A stretch of 13,212 nucleotides of DNA, from the NCBI GenBank assembly GCA_964450835.1, contig CAYVEQ010000043.1, positions 1 through 13,212 on the forward strand, in the 5' to 3' direction. Positions 6,566-13,212 of this stretch are shown here, piece by piece; within the stretch, counting starts at the first letter, position 1; each line of letters starts with the position of its first letter. The notes under the pieces were generated by a model. It was given only the letters and a program-made list of their open reading frames with translations. It ran no database searches and was not told the DNA's origin. The translations under genes and the position numbers were made by a program. Source of the stretch: Caccocola sp964450835 (GTDB lineage: Bacteria; Synergistota; Synergistia; Synergistales; Synergistaceae).

Positions 6566-6590
6566 GCCCGGCTTTTGCCGGGCTTTTGTT
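6566..6590 (+). terminator. rho-independent terminator after glgB
   Basis: A 7-bp GC stem, GCCCGGC (6566-6572)/GCCGGGC (6577-6583), with a TTTT loop, followed directly by TTTTGTTTT. It lies 14 bases after the glgB stop. Confidence 0.88.
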
Positions 6591-6635
6591 TTCGCCGGAT
6601 TTTTCCGCGGAGACTCTCTTTTTGCTGTTTTGCCA

Positions 6636-6641
6636 TATAAT
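6636..6641 (+). promoter_or_regulatory. possible -10 element for malQ
   Basis: A perfect TATAAT in an AT-rich stretch between the glgB terminator and malQ, 41 bases before the Shine-Dalgarno-supported TTG start. I see no good -35 at 16-18 bases, so the promoter is only tentative. Confidence 0.35.
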
Positions 6642-6682
6642 ATAGCGGTTTTTGAAAATTTGTTTTGCGGAGGCGTTCCATC

Positions 6683-8205
<1,523 letters not shown>

Positions 8206-8209
<4 letters not shown>

Positions 8210-10113
8210 ACACCTCAGCCTGTTTCGCCGCGAAAGAGAGGTACGCCCTCTCGGCCCGCGGCGAATTGTTCTTTTACTTTCTTTGGGGAGCCGCGCTCCT
8301 CGCGAAATTCTATTTTGTGGAGCTTGAGATTTCTGGCGTTTACGCGCGCTCTTCTGTCGCGCTCGCGGCCTCCTTTTCTCTTTGCGCCGCTTTTGCCGCG
8401 GCGCTTTCCCTGCTGCCGCGCCGGCTGCGCTTTTTCGCAGCTCTGGCACTTGACGCGGCTTTTTCCCTTCTTGCCGTGACCGACCTTATTCACATGCGCT
8501 TTTACTCCGATCTCTTCACTTTCTATAATCTCGGGCTGTCGGGACAGGCGGAGGAGATTGCGGATTCGGTTTTCGCGCTGCTTTCGCCGCGCGACGTGCT
8601 TTATTTCTGCGACATTACGCTTTTTTGCCTTTATCGCCTTCCGCGCGGGAAAAAACCGCTTTTCGCGGCGCTTAATAAAAGGCGCGCCGCTCTCTCGCTT
8701 TCCGTTCTCGCCGCTTCGCTTTGCGTCTTCGCCGGAGCCGTTTCTTTCTACGATCGGCGGACACCGGACGCGCTTTCTTCGATGTGGGATCGCGCGGCTC
8801 TCTGTTCCGATGTCGGGGTCATGTGCTACCACGCCGCGGACGCGTACGGAGTGGTGAAAGAAAGCATAGGGCGGCCCGCTTTGAGCTCGGAGGAGCGAGC
8901 CGAGGCGGCTTTGGAGTTCGCCGCTTTCCATGAGGCCGCCCCTCCGCCTTTTCCTTCCGCCTTCGGAGCGGCGCGCGGCGCGAACCTGATAATGATACAG
9001 GCCGAGTCTTTGCAGAGTTTTGTCATAGGTCTGCGCCTGAACGGGCGCGAGGTGACGCCGAACCTGAACCGTTTCTCGCGCGAGGCGTCGTTTTCCTGCG
9101 GGCTGTACGTACAGACAGCCCTCGGCAACAGCGCCGACGCCGAGCTTCTGGCTAACGCGGGGCTTTATCCCGCGAGGTCGGGCGTCGCATATATCCGCTT
9201 CGCAGACAGGGTTTATGAAGCCCTGCCGCGCGTACTGCGCCGCCGCGGTTACGCCGCCGTCGCGATGCACGGCGACCGCGCAGGTTTCTGGAACCGCGCG
9301 CGAATGTACCCTGCGCTCGGCTTTGAAAAATTTATAAGCGAAAAAGACTACGATTCGGACGACTCGTTCGGCCTCGGCATCAGCGACGCCAGCTTCTTCC
9401 GCCAGTCGCTCGCGATACTTTCGCGCGAGAGGCGGCCGTTCTACGCTTTCCTCGTTACATTGTCGAGCCATTATCCCTTCTGTTTTCCCGAACTGCTGAA
9501 ACGCGCCGGCTTTGACCAGGGAAATCGCGCGGAGGGGCCGATACTGCGCGACTATATAGCAGCCGTTCACTATTTTGACAGGGAGTTCGGCCGCTTCATC
9601 GACGGGCTGAAACGCGACGGGCTCTACCGCGAAAGTGTTGTGATAGTCTACGGCGACCACGCCGGCATACCGAAATGGGACGCGGCGCCGCTTGCCAAGT
9701 TTCTCGGCAAAGACCTTGACGAGGAACACAACTGGCGCTCTGTGAACATGGTGCCTTTTATGGTGCATCTCCCGGGAGTGGAGCGTCTGCCCAGCGTGCC
9801 GGGACGGGCATTCGGGCAGATAGATATACCTGCCTCGGCTGCGGCTCTGCTCGGCGTGAAATTTGATTCCGGAATGGGAAGGAACATCTTCGCACCCGAA
9901 ATGCCCTCATCGCCCGTGATTTTTCGAAACGGCAGCTTCGTAAGCGGGAAGACGCTCGTCATTCCGGCGGGAAAAAGTGCCCGAGATATCGCCACGGGTG
10001 CGCCGGCGGACTACGCGAACTTTTCCCGGCTGAGCGAAAGCTGCGCCCGCGAGCTTTCGCTGAGCGACAAAATACTTGAATACGGCCTGCGCTTCGCCCC
10101 GCAGGGCAAATAG
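8206..10113 (+). CDS. LTA synthase / OpgB-type membrane-anchored phosphoglycerol transferase-like sulfatase-fold protein
   Basis: A 635-residue member of the alkaline phosphatase superfamily (sulfatase domain), LtaS/MdoB type. About five hydrophobic segments in residues 15-185 precede an extracytoplasmic catalytic domain. Metal-site motifs seen: IMIQAES with Glu267, LGNSADAEL with Ser309 at the nucleophile position (usually Thr in S. aureus LtaS, GKTSDSE), LVTLSSHYPF, and VYGDHAG with Asp484/His485. These enzymes transfer glycerol-phosphate from phosphatidylglycerol to polymers or periplasmic glucans. A diderm would not be expected to make lipoteichoic acid, so a glucan or other envelope glycan is the likelier acceptor; this is inference. 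The GTG overlaps the malQ stop; a longer in-frame reading back to ATG 8074 exists but overlaps malQ and lacks conserved sequence. Downstream a possible terminator is not clear. Confidence 0.85.
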
Positions 10114-10124
10114 CGCCTTCCGCG

Positions 10125-10153
10125 TTGCTTTCCCCCGCGGCGCGCTGTATGAT
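10125..10153 (+). promoter_or_regulatory. candidate promoter for the MFS transporter gene
   Basis: TTGCTT (10125-10130), a 17-base spacer and TATGAT (10148-10153), giving a leader of roughly 175 bases before the gene. The 10154-10320 stretch holds no convincing gene; an ATG frame at 10203 of 35 codons has shadow-like Arg-rich composition and was not accepted. Confidence 0.45.
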
Positions 10154-10293
10154 ATTTAATTGAAATAACGCCGCGCAGCGGAGTACTGTTTCAGAGAAAA
10201 CGATGCTCACGGATCCGCCGCGGCCTGTCCGGCGTGGGTTTCTTATCGCCGCGCGGCTGCGAAGCGTGTCGCTGCGGAAGTTTGTACAGGAAA

Positions 10294-10316
10294 GTTTTTT
10301 CGCGAAATGAAAAAAC
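10294..10316 (+). repeat. A/T inverted repeat just before the MFS ribosome-binding site
   Basis: A perfect 8-bp stem, GTTTTTTC (10294-10301) and GAAAAAAC (10309-10316), with a 7-base loop, ending 6 bases before the Shine-Dalgarno GAGGTGA (10323-10329). It could shape access to the ribosome-binding site or be a weak attenuator-like element; function unknown. Confidence 0.4.
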
Positions 10317-10335
10317 CGCAAAGAGGTGAACCGAC

Positions 10336-11649
10336 ATCAAATCCCAGTTCCGGCTTTTTCTGACGCGCCGCTTCGCGCCGCTCTTTGTGACGCAGTTCCT
10401 CGGCGCCTTCAACGACAATCTCTTCAAAAGCGCGCTCGTCACGCTCATCACGTTCGATCTCGCTGTCCGGCGCGGCCTGAACGCCCAGCTGCTGATAACG
10501 GTTGTGGCGGGGCTCTTTATCCTGCCCTTTTTTCTTTTTTCATCGCTCTCCGGCCAGATAGCGGACAAGTACGAAAAATCGCGCCTCATCCGCCTGATAA
10601 AGCTGGCCGAGATAATACTGATGCTGCTTACGGCCGTTGCGTTTCATTACGTGCGGCTGTGGTGGCTTGTCGTACTGCTCTTTCTGATGGGAACGCAGTC
10701 GACCTTCTTCGGCCCGCTCAAATTCAGCGTGCTGCCGCAGCTGCTGCGCGAGGACGAGCTTGTCGCCGGAAACGGCCTGGTAAACGCGGGGACGAACGTC
10801 GCGATACTGACGGGAACGCTCTGCGGCGGTCTTTTCATCACTTCGCCGCTTGGCCGCTACTACATCTCGGCCGGAATAATATCCGTCGCCGCGGCTGGAT
10901 ACATCGCGAGCCGCTTTATACCGCCCCTCGCCCCGTCGTCGCCCGGGCTGCGCGTAGACCCCAATCTCTTCCGCTCGACGTGGGAACTCATCTCATACCC
11001 CGTGGGCAACCGTCCCGTATTCATCTCCATCATAGGCATAAGCTGGTTCTGGTTCCTCGGCTCCGTATTCCTCGCTCAGTTCCCGTCATTCGCGAAAGAC
11101 GTCGTGGGCGGCGACGAGCGGGTTTCGACGCTCTTTCTCGTGGTATTCACTGTCGGCATAGGTTTCGGCGCGACCTTCTGCAACAAACTGCTCGGCGGCC
11201 GCGTCAGCGTAAAATACGTTCCCGCCAGCCTTGTCGCGATAAGCCTGTTCATCGTGGCGCTTTACGCCGCGAGTCCGAGTCAGCCCGCCTCCGGTGAGCT
11301 CGACGGAGTCATGTCATTTCTGTCGCGCGGGCGCTCGTGGCTTATGCTGGCCGCGATGTTCATGACGGCGGCAAGCGGCGGCCTGTACAGCATACCGCTC
11401 TACGCCCTGATGCAGCGCCTGACGCCTGAGACCCACATGGCGAGAACCGTCGCGTCGCTCAACATAACCGATTCCCTCGGCATGGTTATAGCGGCCGCGC
11501 TAATGACGGTTATGATAGCCTTAGGCATGACCATACCGCAGGTATTTCTCTCAATGGCCTTCATCAATCTCTTGATGCTGCCGGTCACGCGTGTGCTCTC
11601 AAAAGCCGAAAAAGACGAAGAAAAAGTGCGGAGACCGACGCTTCTTTGA
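10336..11649 (+). CDS. MFS transporter, LplT-like (lysophospholipid transporter family)
   Basis: A major facilitator superfamily permease with about eleven or twelve membrane segments. The conserved start FVTQFLGAFNDNLFKSALV is characteristic of the LplT-like group, which includes the transporter domain fused to acyltransferase/acyl-ACP synthetase in some Gram-negatives and flips lysophospholipids for re-acylation. Here it stands alone. The first standard start codon in frame is GTG 10387, but this falls inside the first membrane segment. Upstream, SQFRLFLTRRFAPLF looks native, and GAGGTGA (10323-10329) sits 6 bases before an in-frame ATC at 10336, with an in-frame TGA at 10327-10329. I therefore place the start at AUC 10336 (437 residues); CTG 10360 is an alternative. 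The substrate is inferred from family. The upstream gene is also lipid-linked (phosphoglycerol transferase type). Confidence 0.85.
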   Translation: MKSQFRLFLTRRFAPLFVTQFLGAFNDNLFKSALVTLITFDLAVRRGLNAQLLITVVAGLFILPFFLFSSLSGQIADKYEKSRLIRLIKLAEIILMLLTAVAFHYVRLWWLVVLLFLMGTQSTFFGPLKFSVLPQLLREDELVAGNGLVNAGTNVAILTGTLCGGLFITSPLGRYYISAGIISVAAAGYIASRFIPPLAPSSPGLRVDPNLFRSTWELISYPVGNRPVFISIIGISWFWFLGSVFLAQFPSFAKDVVGGDERVSTLFLVVFTVGIGFGATFCNKLLGGRVSVKYVPASLVAISLFIVALYAASPSQPASGELDGVMSFLSRGRSWLMLAAMFMTAASGGLYSIPLYALMQRLTPETHMARTVASLNITDSLGMVIAAALMTVMIALGMTIPQVFLSMAFINLLMLPVTRVLSKAEKDEEKVRRPTLL

Positions 11650-11661
11650 CGAAACCGCAGC

Positions 11662-11704
11662 GCCGCCTTTAACGAGCCGCGCGAAAGCGAAGCGCAAAGG
11701 CGGC
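11662..11704 (+). repeat. long-loop inverted repeat after the MFS gene
   Basis: GCCGCCTTT (11662-11670) and AAAGGCGGC (11696-11704) form a perfect 9-bp stem around a 25-base GC-rich loop, 12 bases after the MFS stop. No T-run follows, so it is not a standard intrinsic terminator; it may act as a 3' stabiliser or rho-linked end. Confidence 0.45.
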
Positions 11705-11785
11705 AGACGAAATGATGAAAAACAGCTGCCAATAAGGCTTTACGAGAGCGGGGAATAAACCGGAAGCGCGAAGGGAGAAAATTAT

Positions 11786-12454
11786 ATGAAAGACCCTTTT
11801 AATGACACAGACGCAGCCGAGCAGGCGCTGAAAGAAGAAATAATAGCGGTTGCGCGAGCTATGCTCGCTAAGGGGCTTGTGCAGGGAACGGGCGGAAATG
11901 TCAGCGCGAGATGCGGGCGCGGCATGATAATAACTCCAAGCGGCATGGACTACGGGCGCCTTGTCCCCGACGATCTGCCTGTGCTTGCGCTCGATGGGCG
12001 CGTGCTCTGCGGAGAACGCAGACCCTCGATAGAAAAAGAATTGCACGCCGCGATATACAGACGCCGTCCTGACGTCGCGGCGATAACGCACACGCACTCC
12101 GTATACGCCACGGCGGCCGCGGTGCTGCGCGCCCCGCTGCCCGCTCTGACGGACAACCAGGCGGTGATCTTCGGCGGAGAGATACCGTGCGCCGAATACG
12201 CGCCGATAGGGACGGCCGCTCTCGCCGAGCGCGCTGCAGCCGCCTTGGGCGACGGCTCGGCTGTCCTGCTTGCCAATCACGGCGCGCTCTGCGCCGCCCC
12301 GACCCTTGTTGAGGCGGCGGCGAAATGCGAAATGCTCGAAACTTTCGCCAAAATATATTTTCTTGCCTCGCTGCGCGGAGGCGGCGTTCCCCTCGGCGCC
12401 GAAGAAATAAAAAGCGAATCGGAAGACGTTCTGAAAAGATACGGGCAGAGATAG
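11786..12454 (+). CDS. class II aldolase/adducin family protein (fuculose-phosphate aldolase / ribulose-phosphate 4-epimerase type)
   Basis: A 222-residue Zn-dependent class II aldolase-family protein, cytoplasmic. Phosphate-binding residues are in GTGGNVSAR (34-42) and TPSGMDY (50-56). The catalytic Glu83 lies in SIEKELH (81-87), and zinc ligands are His102 and His104 in THTHS and His165 in ANHGAL. All expected active-site residues are present, so it should be active. The closest well-known relatives cleave L-fuculose-1-phosphate or epimerise L-ribulose-5-phosphate; no sugar kinase or isomerase gene is nearby, so the substrate cannot be assigned. The ATG follows AGGGAG (11772-11777) with an 8-base spacer. 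It stands alone between an inverted repeat and the tRNA-Ser promoter, which begins 14 bases after its stop. Confidence 0.87.
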   Translation: MKDPFNDTDAAEQALKEEIIAVARAMLAKGLVQGTGGNVSARCGRGMIITPSGMDYGRLVPDDLPVLALDGRVLCGERRPSIEKELHAAIYRRRPDVAAITHTHSVYATAAAVLRAPLPALTDNQAVIFGGEIPCAEYAPIGTAALAERAAAALGDGSAVLLANHGALCAAPTLVEAAAKCEMLETFAKIYFLASLRGGGVPLGAEEIKSESEDVLKRYGQR

Positions 12455-12467
12455 CCCCGTCTGGCTT

Positions 12468-12496
12468 TTGACACGGCGGCGACAATAGGCTATAAT
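12468..12496 (+). promoter_or_regulatory. consensus sigma-70 promoter for tRNA-Ser
   Basis: Perfect TTGACA (12468-12473), a 17-base spacer and perfect TATAAT (12491-12496). The tRNA begins at 12513. Confidence 0.9.
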
Positions 12497-12512
12497 CATT
12501 TGCGGCTGTTGC

Positions 12513-12604
12513 GGAGAGGTGTCTGAGCGGTCGAAGGAGCTCGCCTGGAAAGTGAGTGAAGGGGCCAAACTCTTCCATGGGTTCAAATCCCATCCTCTCC
12601 GCCA
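12513..12604 (+). tRNA. tRNA-Ser (GGA)
   Basis: A 92-base class II tRNA. The acceptor stem GGAGAGG/CCTCTCC is followed by discriminator G and an encoded CCA (12602-12604). The anticodon stem CTCGC/GTGAG carries GGA at 12547-12549; a long variable arm (GAAG...CTTC) and T arm ATGGG-TTCAAAT-CCCAT follow. Long variable arm and G73 agree with serine identity. Confidence 0.96.
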
Positions 12605-12633
12605 TTTTTCCCCCAAACATATCGCTCGTTTGC

Positions 12634-12659
12634 AAAAGGCCCCGAAAAGGGGCCTTTTT
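12634..12659 (+). terminator. rho-independent terminator after tRNA-Ser
   Basis: AAAAGGCCCC (12634-12643), loop GAAAA, then GGGGCCTTTTT (12649-12659): a 10-bp stem (the outer four A-T) ending in a T-run, 30 bases after the tRNA 3' end. Confidence 0.88.
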
Positions 12660-12686
12660 GTTGGAAAATCGTTTGCATTTTTGTCC

Positions 12687-12704
12687 CGTGTGTCGCGTGT
12701 GTCG
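12687..12704 (+). repeat. tandem 9-bp repeat between tRNA-Ser terminator and integrase remnant
   Basis: CGTGTGTCG occurs twice head to tail (12687-12695 and 12696-12704). It lies where an integrated element would carry its attachment or arm-type sites, but nothing in the sequence proves that role. Confidence 0.4.
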
Positions 12705-12749
12705 CCTGTAAGCAATCTGGACACCGTATCAATCACCGTATTACAATAA

Positions 12750-13202
12750 TGGACGGAGGTTGACTTCGCGGAGAGGCTTGTGCGGCTGCCGGCGGAGAAG
12801 ATGAAGATGCGCCGCCCTCATATTGTGCCGCTCGCGTCGCAGGTGGTGTCTTTGCTTGAAAAGCAGAGGGAGCTGACGGGCGGGGGGAGGTATGTTTTCC
12901 CGTCGCCGAGGTGTTATACCGGCTCGCGGCCTATGAGCGACGCGGCTCTTGTGGCCGCGATGCGCGCTATGGGCTATGAGCAGAGCGAGGTGTGCGCGCA
13001 CGGTTTCCGGCATACGGCAAGCACGGCGCTGAACGAGTCGGGGCTGTGGAGCGCGGACGCGATTGAGAGGCAGCTTGCGCACGCGGAGACGAACAGAATC
13101 CGCGGGACGTACAATATGGCGCAGTATCTGGACGAGCGGCGCAGAATGATGCAGTGGTACGCGGATTATCTGGACGGGCTGAGGGACGGGGATATAAAAT
13201 AA
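12750..13202 (+). pseudogene. 5'-truncated tyrosine recombinase (P4-type phage/island integrase)
   Basis: This is the C-terminal part of a tyrosine integrase. Recognisable sequence starts right after an in-frame TAA (12747-12749) with WTEVDFAERLVRLPAEKMK, so the homologous reading begins upstream of the first usable start, GTG 12780 (140 codons from there). Numbered from GTG 12780, the catalytic set is partial: beta-strand Lys (KMKMRRPHIVPL, 7-18), His74 and Arg77 in AHGFRH, His101 in QLAHAE, and nucleophile Tyr111 in GTYN, followed by the usual YLDERRRMMQWYADYLD tail. The arm-binding and core-binding domains and the first catalytic Arg are missing, so it cannot be an active recombinase by itself. 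It lies 145 bases after tRNA-Ser in the same orientation, the usual position of an island integrase beside its tRNA target. Confidence 0.8.
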
Positions 13203-13212
13203 ACGGCGCGCG

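Noticed and set aside
8215..9768. A 517-codon minus-strand frame
   Set aside because: Antisense to the LtaS/OpgB-like gene, whose catalytic motifs are intact on the plus strand; composition is Arg/Val-rich and featureless.
10326..11297. A 323-codon plus-strand frame starting GTG right at the strong Shine-Dalgarno region
   Set aside because: It overlaps the MFS gene in another frame, is extremely Arg/His-rich, and its GTG lies within the Shine-Dalgarno itself.
11669..12736. Minus-strand frames over tRNA-Ser and the aldolase gene (355 and 244 codons)
   Set aside because: Antisense of a clear tRNA and a clear enzyme gene; motifs such as RMGFEPM and GWDLNPW are typical tRNA antisense artefacts.

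Overview
The window is a GC-rich chromosomal segment. Its genes are all on the + strand, tightly packed, with frequent GTG/TTG starts and 4-base overlaps. The housekeeping content (smpB-ssrA, glgB, malQ, two tRNAs) together with a DUF883-type membrane protein module points to a diderm, probably anaerobic bacterium. A Synergistota (Cloacibacillus-like) source is my best guess, but this is recollection and inference; no marker in the window proves it.

Layout. Bases 1-1186 look like decayed accessory (prophage-like) DNA: a gene remnant broken by two compensating frame changes, an acidic 177-residue ORF whose -1 frame stays open 92 bases past its stop, and a small orphan ORF. Bases 1212-2291 encode the two halves of a split chromate/anion transporter (CHR family). 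Bases 2304-3253 are a trans-translation unit: a strong promoter, smpB, tmRNA (ssrA) and a hairpin terminator. Bases 3443-4278 are a three-gene module of small membrane proteins (DUF883/YqjD-like, YqjE/holin-X-like, and an unrecognised third member). tRNA-Cys(GCA) follows with a consensus promoter.

Bases 4642-10113 carry alpha-glucan genes: glgB with its own terminator, then malQ, whose stop overlaps the GTG start of an LTA-synthase/OpgB-type membrane sulfatase-fold enzyme. An LplT-like MFS transporter (10336-11649) appears to begin at a non-canonical AUC codon behind a strong Shine-Dalgarno. A class II aldolase/epimerase-family gene, tRNA-Ser(GGA) with a perfect consensus promoter, a terminator, and a 5'-truncated tyrosine integrase end the window.

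How the parts relate. SmpB and tmRNA act together in ribosome rescue. GlgB and MalQ act on glycogen/maltodextrin, and the coupling of malQ to a phosphoglycerol-transferase-type enzyme suggests, without proving it, a link between glucan metabolism and envelope glycan decoration. The truncated integrase next to tRNA-Ser is the scar of an integrated element. I found no convincing wholly new system; the most notable points are the AUC start, the short tmRNA tag lacking an Ala resume codon, the malQ/LtaS-like coupling, and the phage-like frame shifts at the left end.
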